A DNA stretch of 39,779 nucleotides, from NCBI GenBank assembly GCA_937916135.1, contig CALFTQ010000165.1, forward strand, positions 1-39,779, in the 5' to 3' direction. The stretch's first letter is position 1; each line of letters starts with the position of its first letter. Below the pieces are notes generated by a model, which worked only from the letters and a program-made list of their open reading frames with translations, was not told the DNA's origin and ran no database searches. A program made the translations under genes and the position numbers. Shown here piece after piece: positions 32,149-38,781 of the stretch. The stretch is from an uncultured Verrucomicrobiales bacterium. Its GTDB lineage: Bacteria > Verrucomicrobiota > Verrucomicrobiia > Verrucomicrobiales > Akkermansiaceae.

Positions 32149-33378
32149 ATGAAACTTGCATTTTCCTTACTGATGTGCCTGGCCGCGGCTGCAACCCTGC
32201 AGCCCGCGCAGGCTGCCACCAAGGTGGCCACCTACGAGCAGGCCCAGGCTGTGCTGAACGATGAGGGCTACATTCTCTTCATCTACGGCCAGGGCTGGGA
32301 CAAGCGCTCCCGTGAACTCATCACGGCCCTGTACAACCACCCGGCGGTCATCAAGGCAGCGGGTAAATCGGCCATGATGCTTGTTCCCCTGCCCGAAAGC
32401 ATGGACGACTCCGAAAAGGAAGCATTCAACAAGGTGATGGGCAAGCTCCAGCTGCCGCACGTTCACAGCAGGCATTCCTTCCCCGCTGTGGTCATGTACG
32501 ACAGGACCGGCCGCCAGTACTCCATCATCTGCGGCCCCTCCATGGTGCAACCGGAGCCCGGGAGCATCGCACTCACCATCGCCCGCCGCAAAGCCGGGCT
32601 GGTGAAGCAGCTCAACCTGATGGCGCAGGCGGACAAGGCCCAGGGAGAAGAACGCGCCCGACTCCTGCTGCAGGCATGCCGCGTCAATAATCTGGAACGC
32701 CCCGACCGCGTGCAGGAGCTCATCAAGCTGGCAGACCCGGAGGACAAAGCCGGTTGCCTTGCCGCGCTGAACTTCCACAACAACCCGGTAGGTGACCAGG
32801 CCCATGATATGCCCCTGGCCGATTTCCTCACCGTCATGGACAAGGCCATCGCCAACCCGCTGCACACCGTGCAGCAGAAGCAGAACGCCTGTGCCTTCAC
32901 CATCGGCACCATCCGCCGCCGCGCAGGAGCCGGTGGTTCCGAGCTCATCCGCAAATATGCTGAGCTCATGAAGAGCCTTGCCCCGGATTCCGTGCTGGGC
33001 CGTGGAGCCGATGTGGTGCTGCGCGACTGGACACAGGGCTTACAGTATGTGCGCGGCTGGTCCGCAGATACCCTGCCCATTGCCAACATGCCCACCGAGC
33101 TGCAGGGCCGCCTGCCCATCGGCCCTGCCGGCACCTACAAGCTGCATTTCAAGCCTACCGGTGGCAACAAGGCCATCATCACCCGTGTGGCCCTGTATGA
33201 TGGCGAGGCCCTCCTCTCCGAGGACGTGCGCACCACCGAAATTGCCGACAACGGACAGGACCACTTCTACACCATGACCGCAGCAGCAGAGGTGAAGCAG
33301 CCCCGTGTGTTCATCACCTTCGGCAACGAGGAGGACAACCGCAACACCCACGGTCGGTTCAATATCACCAAAGACTGA
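32149..33378 (+). CDS. Secreted thioredoxin-fold-like protein
   Basis: This 409-residue protein has a signal peptide (MKLAFSLLMCLAAAATLQPAQA). Residues about 25-160 look like a thioredoxin fold (YILFIYGQGWDKRSRELITALYN...FPAVVMYDRTGRQYSII), but the redox CxxC is replaced by WDKRS, so it is probably not an oxidoreductase. A helical middle (about 165-290) and a beta-rich C-terminus of about 100 residues follow. It starts 25 bases after the transglutaminase-like gene and ends at a strong terminator, so the two genes form one unit. A shared substrate or surface complex is inferred. Confidence 0.75.
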   Translation: MKLAFSLLMCLAAAATLQPAQAATKVATYEQAQAVLNDEGYILFIYGQGWDKRSRELITALYNHPAVIKAAGKSAMMLVPLPESMDDSEKEAFNKVMGKLQLPHVHSRHSFPAVVMYDRTGRQYSIICGPSMVQPEPGSIALTIARRKAGLVKQLNLMAQADKAQGEERARLLLQACRVNNLERPDRVQELIKLADPEDKAGCLAALNFHNNPVGDQAHDMPLADFLTVMDKAIANPLHTVQQKQNACAFTIGTIRRRAGAGGSELIRKYAELMKSLAPDSVLGRGADVVLRDWTQGLQYVRGWSADTLPIANMPTELQGRLPIGPAGTYKLHFKPTGGNKAIITRVALYDGEALLSEDVRTTEIADNGQDHFYTMTAAAEVKQPRVFITFGNEEDNRNTHGRFNITKD

Positions 33379-33404
33379 TTTCCAAACAGGATAACCCATC
33401 TATG

Positions 33405-33432
33405 CCGCGCACCGGGAAATTCCGGTGCGCGG
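33405..33432 (+). terminator. Terminator after secreted-protein pair
   Basis: A perfect 11-bp stem (CCGCGCACCGG / CCGGTGCGCGG) with loop GAAATT, followed by ATTTCTTTG. It lies 26 bases after the stop at 33378. Confidence 0.75.
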
Positions 33433-33517
33433 ATTTCTTTGACCTGCAAAAATATGTCATTGTCCTGAATCTGCTCACAAAGCTCTAAACATTAGGTATA
33501 AGTTATTGAAGCTGAAT

Positions 33518-33551
33518 GAGGGTATGCAGCGTCCACACGCTACATACCCTC
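33518..33551 (+). promoter_or_regulatory. Perfect leader hairpin before AP2-domain gene
   Basis: GAGGGTATG (33518-33526) pairs perfectly with CATACCCTC (33543-33551). After one C/A mismatch, AGCG pairs with CGCT around the loop TCCACA. The stem ends on the base before the ATG at 33552. As RNA it would bury the start region; as DNA it is a palindrome suited to a dimeric binding protein. Confidence 0.75.
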
Positions 33552-33857
33552 ATGAAAAGCAAAAACTTAACCAGATACACCTACGAAAATACGGATTTCC
33601 AAGGCTGGCGTGTAAGCATCCAGCGCTGCGGGCGCATCATCACGCGCTACTTTTCCGACCTTCAATACGGCTCAGAAGAAGAATCAAAAGCTGCTGCCAT
33701 TGAGTACCGCGACATGGTGTTCGCCAACATGAAACAACACCGCGATGACCTGGCTGAATACATGGATACCGAGCTGGAGCACGTGCAACAGCTCCTGCGG
33801 GAAAAGAGCTCAGGACTCACTCATCATGGTCTATCTCGTGCAGCTTCGCGCGCTTAG
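33552..33857 (+). CDS. AP2-domain protein
   Basis: This is a 101-residue protein. GWRVSIQRCGRIITRYFSDLQYGSEEESKAAAIEYRD (about residues 17-53) matches the AP2/ERF-type DNA-binding fold: a W.V.I...G..I...F sheet followed by an E-A..A helix. AP2 domains in bacteria are usually found in mobile-element and phage proteins; here no integrase or nuclease is attached. The C-terminal half is a charged helix. The ATG at 33552 directly follows a perfect hairpin. A longer start at 33516 would run through that hairpin and lengthen the protein by 12 unlikely residues. Its last 41 bases overlap the convergent gene that ends at 33817. Confidence 0.72.
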   Translation: MKSKNLTRYTYENTDFQGWRVSIQRCGRIITRYFSDLQYGSEEESKAAAIEYRDMVFANMKQHRDDLAEYMDTELEHVQQLLREKSSGLTHHGLSRAASRA

Positions 33858-34248
33858 AACGATGTGTTTTCGGCTGTTCCAGCAACTGCGGGGCGAGCAG
33901 TGACCTCAGCTCCTCATTTTCAAAGAACTCCGCTTTCTGCAAACGGGCAAACTGCAAGGCCAGGCGCTCCAGCTCATCCACAAGAGGCTGCTTCGCGCCG
34001 GCTGTATTATCGATGTAGACCCAGAGAGCAGCCGCATCCACGGCCATCAGTTCTTGCAGCTTCTGCAGGCTTTCGCGCAGCTCATCCAGCGCACCGGCCA
34101 CATCGTCAGCACTTTCCATCTTTTGCAGAGAAGCCGTCTCCTGCTCCAACGCAGCCATAAGCTGGTCACACACCGCTGCCATGGGGTCTGATTCGGCAGC
34201 ATACAATGCAGTGCCGGTCAGGAGAATTGGAACAAGCATCTTATACAT
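33817..34248 (-). CDS. Small secreted helical protein
   Basis: I do not recognise this 143-residue protein. Signal peptide MYKMLVPILLTGTALYA, then a helical mature part (MAALEQETASLQKMESADDVAGALDELRESLQKLQELM...LERLALQFARLQ), possibly coiled coil. The open frame runs far upstream through the kdsB region, but a promoter (TTGACA-17-CAAAAT) ends 6 bases before the ATG at 34248, which fixes the start. The 3' end overlaps the convergent AP2-domain gene by 41 bases, so the two transcripts would be antisense to each other there. Confidence 0.7.
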   Translation of the reverse strand: MYKMLVPILLTGTALYAAESDPMAAVCDQLMAALEQETASLQKMESADDVAGALDELRESLQKLQELMAVDAAALWVYIDNTAGAKQPLVDELERLALQFARLQKAEFFENEELRSLLAPQLLEQPKTHRSKRAKLHEIDHDE

Positions 34249-34254
34249 GACCGC

Positions 34255-34283
34255 ATTTTGGCTTTTCTTAACCTGAATGTCAA
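34255..34283 (-). promoter_or_regulatory. Promoter of 143-residue secreted protein gene
   Basis: Minus strand: perfect TTGACA (34278-34283), 17 bases, CAAAAT (34255-34260), 6 bases to the ATG at 34248. Transcription should begin at the start codon itself. Confidence 0.65.
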
Positions 34284-34322
34284 GCAAAGAGCTATCAGAA
34301 TGCCGAAAATGTGCTTTTCTTC

Positions 34323-34351
34323 GTGACAAATTGCAGCATATGCGATAGGAT
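34323..34351 (+). promoter_or_regulatory. kdsB promoter
   Basis: GTGACA (34323-34328), 17 bases, TAGGAT (34346-34351), back to back with the minus-strand promoter. The leader to the ATG at 34381 is about 22-29 bases. It includes AGGA at about 34360, too far from the start to act as a normal Shine-Dalgarno sequence. Confidence 0.5.
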
Positions 34352-34380
34352 AGACGCACAGGAAACCACCTGTTTTTTCT

Positions 34381-35202
34381 ATGTCCCAGTCCATTCTCAT
34401 CGTAATTCCCGCCCGTTATGCGTCCACCCGTCTGCCCGGCAAGCCCCTTGTGAAGATTGCCGGAGTGGAAATGATTAAGCGAGTGGCCGATATTGCCGCC
34501 TCCATCTGCCGCAAGAACGAAAACTGCAGCTACGTGGTAGCCACAGATGACCAGCGTATCGTTGACTACTGCCAAGGGGTAAGTGTACCAGTGGTGATGA
34601 CAGCCGAAACCTGCCGCAGCGGCACGGAGCGCTGCTGGGATGCCGTGAGCCAGCAGGCTGCCGCCCCGGATTTCATCGTAAACCTGCAGGGCGATAATCC
34701 GCTGTGCCCGCCCTGGGTGATTCAACAGCTCATTGATGAATGGAAAGCCTGCCCGGCTGATGTGTTCACCCCCTGCATCCACCTGGATTGGGCGGAGTAT
34801 GATCGCCTTGTGGAATCCAAGAAGAGCACCCCGTACAGCGGCACCACGGTGCTGGTGGATAAGAACGGCTATGCCCTCGCCTTCTCCAAGAGCACTATCC
34901 CCGCCATCCGCAAGCCCGAAAAAGCTCGCGAAACCATGGAAAAGAGCCCGGTTCGCCGCCATGTGGGCCTTTATGCCTACACCTACACAGCTCTCAAGAA
35001 CTACTTTGAGCTGCCCGAAGGCGACTACGAAAAAGGCTGCGTGGAGGGACTGGAGCAGATGCGCTTCCTCTACAATGGTCTGCGCGTCAAGATGGTGGAG
35101 GTGAACTACCGTGGGCGCAAGACCACCAGCGGCGTGGACTCCCCCGAGGACGTGGAGCGAGTGGAAGCCATCCTGGCCGAATACGGTGAGTACGAGCTGT
35201 AA
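34381..35202 (+). CDS. kdsB: CMP-Kdo synthetase (3-deoxy-manno-octulosonate cytidylyltransferase)
   Basis: KdsB activates Kdo with CTP so it can be added to lipid A. The 273 residues have the nucleotide-binding start IVIPARYASTRLPGKPLVKIAG, VVATDDQRI, the metal-site VNLQGDNPLCPP, and RHVGLYAYT near the end, all diagnostic. It is about 25 residues longer than the E. coli enzyme; the extra length falls in the middle (ESKKSTPYSGTTVLVDKNGYALAFSKS region). With lptD it shows that the organism makes Kdo-containing LPS. It is followed directly by uppS. Confidence 0.95.
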   Translation: MSQSILIVIPARYASTRLPGKPLVKIAGVEMIKRVADIAASICRKNENCSYVVATDDQRIVDYCQGVSVPVVMTAETCRSGTERCWDAVSQQAAAPDFIVNLQGDNPLCPPWVIQQLIDEWKACPADVFTPCIHLDWAEYDRLVESKKSTPYSGTTVLVDKNGYALAFSKSTIPAIRKPEKARETMEKSPVRRHVGLYAYTYTALKNYFELPEGDYEKGCVEGLEQMRFLYNGLRVKMVEVNYRGRKTTSGVDSPEDVERVEAILAEYGEYEL

Positions 35203-35208
35203 TTGCGC

Positions 35209-35910
35209 ATGAGTCAGGTTCCTCAGCATATCGCCATCATCATGGATGGCAATGGCCGCTGGGCCAAACAGAAAGGGATTCTCCGCGCCAAGGGACACGA
35301 GGAAGGAGGACGCTCCGTGCAGCGTGCGCTCGACCTCTGCCGCGAACACGGGGTGAAATGGCTCACACTCTACGCTTTCTCCACCGAGAACTGGGGGCGC
35401 TCCGCGCTGGAGGTCAATGCCCTCATGCACCTTCTGGATAAATATCTGAAGGAGCGCACCCCGGAAATGATGGAGAAGAACGTGCGGCTGCACGCCATCG
35501 GCGAGCTGCACATGCTCCCCGAAAATTGCCGCCGCCAGCTGCAGGCCAGCATTGAGGCCACCAGGGACAACACCGGAGTAAACCTCGTGCTGGCGCTCTC
35601 CTACGGTTCACGCCAGGAAATTACAGCTGCGGTGCGCCACCTGGCCGAACAGGTAAAAGCCGGCACTCTGCAGCCGGAAAACATTACCCCGGAGACCATT
35701 GCAGATAACCTCTACACAGCCGGCATGCCGGATCCGGATCTACTCATTCGCACCAGCGGAGAAATGCGCATTTCCAACTACCTGCTCTGGCAAATCAGCT
35801 ATGCAGAGATTTTCGTGACAGATGTGCTCTGGCCCGATTTCGGACGCAAGGAGTTCGAAGAAGCTCTGGCCGAATACGCCAGGCGCGAACGCCGCTACGG
35901 CAAGCGTTGA
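35209..35910 (+). CDS. uppS: Undecaprenyl diphosphate synthase
   Basis: UppS (cis-prenyltransferase) makes the C55 lipid carrier for peptidoglycan and O-antigen. The 233 residues start HIAIIMDGNGRWAKQ (catalytic D13), with GHEEGGRSVQ, LTLYAFSTENWGR, and the C-terminal DLLIRTSGEMRISNYLLWQISYAE...VLWPDF block, all conserved. An in-frame TTG two codons earlier (35203) is possible, but the ATG at 35209 fits the family start. It lies 6 bases after kdsB and ends at a strong terminator, so kdsB-uppS is an envelope-precursor operon. Confidence 0.97.
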   Translation: MSQVPQHIAIIMDGNGRWAKQKGILRAKGHEEGGRSVQRALDLCREHGVKWLTLYAFSTENWGRSALEVNALMHLLDKYLKERTPEMMEKNVRLHAIGELHMLPENCRRQLQASIEATRDNTGVNLVLALSYGSRQEITAAVRHLAEQVKAGTLQPENITPETIADNLYTAGMPDPDLLIRTSGEMRISNYLLWQISYAEIFVTDVLWPDFGRKEFEEALAEYARRERRYGKR

Positions 35911-35938
35911 CCCCGCTCTGCGAACCGCTTTCAGCATC

Positions 35939-35967
35939 AAGCCTGTTTCCAATGAGGAAACAGGCTT
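35939..35967. terminator. Bidirectional terminator between uppS and ankyrin gene
   Basis: A perfect 12-bp stem (AAGCCTGTTTCC / GGAAACAGGCTT), loop AATGA. It is followed by TTTTC on the plus strand and preceded by AA on that strand, so it is strongest for uppS and could also serve the convergent gene that ends at 35995. Confidence 0.85.
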
Positions 35968-35994
35968 TTCGGTTAAGAAGAAAAAATGAGCTAA

Positions 35995-37581
35995 TTACTC
36001 CGCGGGCTGTTCCTTTTGTTCTGATTCTTCAGCAACGCGTTCTGCCTCAGCTTTTGCTTTTTGCTCAGCCTCAAACTGAGCCTGAAGCTCAGCCAGCTGA
36101 TTCTGCACCTCAAGCATCAGTTTCCTGGTCTGCTCACTTTCCAGCGGTACCATCTGCTGGGCAGGCTCGGCAGGGGCAGGCTGCTCTGCCACTGCGGGCT
36201 GGGGCTCTGCCGGGGCGGGCTGCTCTGCCACCGCGGGCTGGGGCTCTGCCGGGGCGGGCTGCTCTGCCGGGGCGGGCTGCTCTGCCACTGCGGGCTGGGG
36301 CTCTGCCGGGGCGGGCTGCTCTGCCACCGCGGGCTGGGGCTCTGCCGGGGCGGGCTGCTCTGCCACCGCGGGCTGGGGCTCGGCAGGGGCATCTGCCTGC
36401 TCAGGCACTTCCTCCGCAGCAGCGCGCCGCGCAGCAAAAGCAGCCGCGCGCTCCTGCGCCGCCTTCCTGCTCTGCTCCACTTCCTCGCGTTTATCCGGGG
36501 AATCAGGATGAATCAAAGAACCACATTCCTTGAAATAGGTACAGAGAGCTCGAGATGCCTTGGAATAATAACGGTCATAGTGAATTCGAAGAGAGCGACC
36601 ACGGCGATTCAATTCGTTCACATCAGCACCGGCCTCGAACAATAATCTGGCAATTTCCACAGCAGCCTCAGGGTCATCCTTGCGGCGTGCCGGAATATTA
36701 AACAAAGGCTCATGACCATAGCGCCGGGCGCGGGCAGAAGTCTCCACGCTGGCCCCGGCCTCCAACGCAAGACGCACCCCCTCCACATCACCCTTACGCA
36801 CCAGGTCAATCAGAGGAATCGTGCCCACATTCTGCCGGGGCTCTGTGGCAGCCGCCATCCGGGAGGAGACGCCGGATTTCATCACACCTGCCTTTTTAAG
36901 CAAATCCAGCAGCTCCTTATTGTAATAATCAGGGTTGAGCGACCAACCGGCCATGCGCTTTTTCAAATTCTGCTCACCATACTGCAGCAGCAGCTTGCGC
37001 ATTTCATGATTGTATGCTTCCTTGCCCAATTCGCAAAAAGGAGTAATGGAAACCACTCGATTTCCCTTCCAGGTGGTCATGCTGGCATCAGGATCAGCTC
37101 CCCGTTCCAGCAGGGTGCGTGCCATCCGCACACGGGCAGCTGCAGTCCGGGCGTTCATGAATCGAATCAGCAACCCCAGAGGAGTATCACCAACATACCC
37201 CAGCTGCTGCCAGTCTATAGGCCGGGGATCAACCACGGCTCCCCGCTCCAACAAAGCATGAAAAAGATTCTCATCCGCATAAACGCAGGCAGCCTGAAGC
37301 GCCGTAAAACCACTGGGCGAAACGGCATCTGCCTGGCCGCTGTGCAGAATCCCGTACAGCAGCGCCGGCATTTCGCTCTGCCAGCTCCACTGCCCTCGGT
37401 AGATGCCGGAATTCTCCTCAATCACCAGCGGGTTGTCGTGCGGGTCATTCGACGGACGCACGTCTGCTATACCTGTTCTCCCAGCCAGCAGATCCAGAGA
37501 GGAGCACAGTTCGATGCTCCACTCGGCAGCATACAGAGCAGGAACCAGCATCATGGAAGCTATAATAACAGGTACTTTCAT
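35995..37581 (-). CDS. Exported ankyrin protein with Pro/Ala/Glu tandem repeats
   Basis: This is a 528-residue protein. Signal peptide MKVPVIIASMMLVPALYA, then ankyrin repeats across about 65-360 (GFTALQAACVYADENLFHALLERGAVVDP, ARTLLERGADPDAS, DVEGVRLALEAGASVETS, IARLLFEAGADVNELN). A charged stretch follows, then a low-complexity region of a 13-residue unit (EPQPAVAEQPAPA) repeated about five times, and a C-terminal coiled coil of about 45 residues. Ankyrin repeats bind proteins; the Pro-rich stretch probably spans a distance, perhaps through the wall. A GTG at 37608 could extend it, but the ATG at 37581 starts the signal peptide. Confidence 0.85.
   Translation of the reverse strand: MKVPVIIASMMLVPALYAAEWSIELCSSLDLLAGRTGIADVRPSNDPHDNPLVIEENSGIYRGQWSWQSEMPALLYGILHSGQADAVSPSGFTALQAACVYADENLFHALLERGAVVDPRPIDWQQLGYVGDTPLGLLIRFMNARTAAARVRMARTLLERGADPDASMTTWKGNRVVSITPFCELGKEAYNHEMRKLLLQYGEQNLKKRMAGWSLNPDYYNKELLDLLKKAGVMKSGVSSRMAAATEPRQNVGTIPLIDLVRKGDVEGVRLALEAGASVETSARARRYGHEPLFNIPARRKDDPEAAVEIARLLFEAGADVNELNRRGRSLRIHYDRYYSKASRALCTYFKECGSLIHPDSPDKREEVEQSRKAAQERAAAFAARRAAAEEVPEQADAPAEPQPAVAEQPAPAEPQPAVAEQPAPAEPQPAVAEQPAPAEQPAPAEPQPAVAEQPAPAEPQPAVAEQPAPAEPAQQMVPLESEQTRKLMLEVQNQLAELQAQFEAEQKAKAEAERVAEESEQKEQPAE
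36181..36390. repeat. 39-bp tandem array inside ankyrin gene
   Basis: Units of 39 bp starting CTGCTCTGCCACCGCGGG occur at 36181, 36220, 36277, 36316 and (partly) 36355. An 18-bp partial unit lies at 36259-36276, and a diverged copy lies just before, at about 36145-36180. The near-identity of copies at DNA level points to recent expansion by slippage or recombination. The frame is kept throughout. Confidence 0.92.
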
Positions 37582-37765
37582 TATGAAAACAGAGCCGACG
37601 GCGCGCACCTATTCTCCCCTATTCCTACCGCAGCGTCAAGCTCATTCTATGACTTTACCCGTGTATGAACGCGAATTGAAATTCGCGCGCCTAAGCGGGA
37701 GCCTTTCTTGAGAACTCTTTTTAGACGGCTATGATGCCATGTAACACATGTGTCCCAAAGTTTGA

Positions 37766-37815
37766 GTGCAGAGCCCGATAAATTGGAATTTGTGGGGGAA
37801 CTCTGTCGGGGCACG
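37766..37815. repeat. Truncated interspersed palindromic repeat
   Basis: GTGCAGAGCCCGATAAATTG and the following GAATTTGTGGGGGAACTCTGTCGGGGCACG match the left half of the 20330-20511 element. The flank TGTCCCAAAGTTTGAG (about 37750-37765) also matches the inverse of its right flank. The copy stops just before the first CGGGACT hairpin. It lies about 30 bases upstream of the ankyrin-lipoprotein promoter. The rest of the gap 37582-37880 shows nothing else. Confidence 0.8.
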
Positions 37816-37845
37816 TGTGATGTAAACCATATTCCAGTATAGCAA

Positions 37846-37873
37846 TTGACACAGCTCTCAAACATGTTATAAT
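37846..37873 (+). promoter_or_regulatory. Consensus promoter of ankyrin lipoprotein gene
   Basis: A perfect TTGACA (37846-37851) and a perfect TATAAT (37868-37873), 16 bases apart. The start codon at 37881 follows after 7 bases. An earlier in-frame ATG at 37872 overlaps the -10 box and so cannot be the start. Confidence 0.8.
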
Positions 37874-37880
37874 GCTTCAC

Positions 37881-38240
37881 ATGAAGCGAGCCTTGTTAAT
37901 GCTTGTTTTTCTGGCGGGTTGCTGCACACCCCCGGACTCTCTGCATGCCGCGGTGAAGCGCAATGATCCAGCAGCCGTGCAGCAATTAATCCATTCCGGC
38001 GCAGTCATTGACAGCCGCGATGCAAACGGGCTCACCCCGCTCATGCTGGCCTGCATGAACCTGCAGGAACAGAATATACGCCTTCTCATCCGCGCCGGTG
38101 CCGACCCTCAGGCCACAAATCCCGCCGGGACCTCTGCCCTGCACATGCTCAACCGCGGTGATTCCATTCCCTCCCGAGCCCCTGCCTGCCGCCAGGCGCT
38201 GCAGGAAGAACTCAACGCCATGAAAGCAGATAAAATATGA
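37881..38240 (+). CDS. Small ankyrin-repeat lipoprotein
   Basis: This is a 119-residue protein. Lipoprotein signal MKRALLMLVFLAGC (lipobox LAGC, Cys14), then about two and a half ankyrin repeats (DSLHAAVKRNDPAAVQQLIHSGAVIDSRDANGLTPLMLACMNLQEQNIRLLIRAGADPQATNPAGTSALHML). It is likely anchored to the outer or inner membrane and binds a protein partner. The promoter forces the start at 37881 and a leaderless message. It overlaps the next lipoprotein gene by 4 bases, so the two probably work together. Confidence 0.8.
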   Translation: MKRALLMLVFLAGCCTPPDSLHAAVKRNDPAAVQQLIHSGAVIDSRDANGLTPLMLACMNLQEQNIRLLIRAGADPQATNPAGTSALHMLNRGDSIPSRAPACRQALQEELNAMKADKI

Positions 38241-38779
38241 AACACACACTTATCGCTCTCACCCTGCTGCTGGCCGGAACGTCCTGTGCCGATTGGAAAT
38301 ACCAGCGGGAAGTTTCTCCCCTGCCTCTTCCGGCGGGCTATCAGGCGCCCCGCACCGGCGATAGCATTTCGCGCTTTGACCGCAAGGCGAACCCTCCATA
38401 CTGGGATGCCGGCACCGGTTTCATGGTATTTGAATGCTGCATGCCGCCCAAACGAATCAAAGGGACAAGCCACTTCTATACCTTTGTGTACAAATTATCG
38501 GCCGATGGAAAAACACTGACCAGAACCAGCCGCATGTGGAACAGCTACAAAACCGATACTGATCCCACACCCCACACCTACACCAACACCACCGACACCC
38601 CGTTCCGCTTCACAACAGACCACCGCTCCCACCTGATATTCAGCGTCGATTCCCAGGGTGTCATCACCCGCATTGTGACACATGGATACAATCCGCTGAC
38701 CGGTAAGGAGCTGCCGCCGGAAGGGCACGTGATCTATCCCGCACCGAAGGCTCCCTCCATACCTCACTACGTGCCCTGA
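38237..38779 (+). CDS. Lipoprotein of unknown function
   Basis: I do not recognise this 180-residue protein. Signal MKHTLIALTLLLAGTSC with a lipobox-like GTSC (Cys17). The mature part looks beta-rich and aromatic (HFYTFVYKLSADGKTLTRTSRMW, FRFTTDHRSHLIFSVDSQGVITRIVTHGY). The start codon overlaps the stop of the ankyrin lipoprotein gene (ATGA), suggesting a two-protein surface unit. It converges with the next gene, two bases away. Confidence 0.7.
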   Translation: MKHTLIALTLLLAGTSCADWKYQREVSPLPLPAGYQAPRTGDSISRFDRKANPPYWDAGTGFMVFECCMPPKRIKGTSHFYTFVYKLSADGKTLTRTSRMWNSYKTDTDPTPHTYTNTTDTPFRFTTDHRSHLIFSVDSQGVITRIVTHGYNPLTGKELPPEGHVIYPAPKAPSIPHYVP

Positions 38780-38781
38780 GC

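Noticed and set aside
34249..35511. Long minus-strand extension of the 143-residue secreted protein
   Set aside because: It is antisense to kdsB and uppS, and a promoter with TTGACA-17-CAAAAT places the true start at 34248, where a signal peptide begins.
36181..36390. CRISPR-like array from the regularly spaced repeats
   Set aside because: The 39-bp units are directly tandem with no unique spacers and encode an in-frame protein repeat.
35907..36645. Plus-strand repetitive frames over the ankyrin tail
   Set aside because: They are reverse-strand images of the 39-bp repeat; the minus strand carries the signal peptide, ankyrin repeats and coiled coil.
37606..37608. GTG start for the exported ankyrin protein
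   Set aside because: It would place nine residues before a good signal peptide and lies two bases after a weak -10 box; the ATG at 37581 is better.
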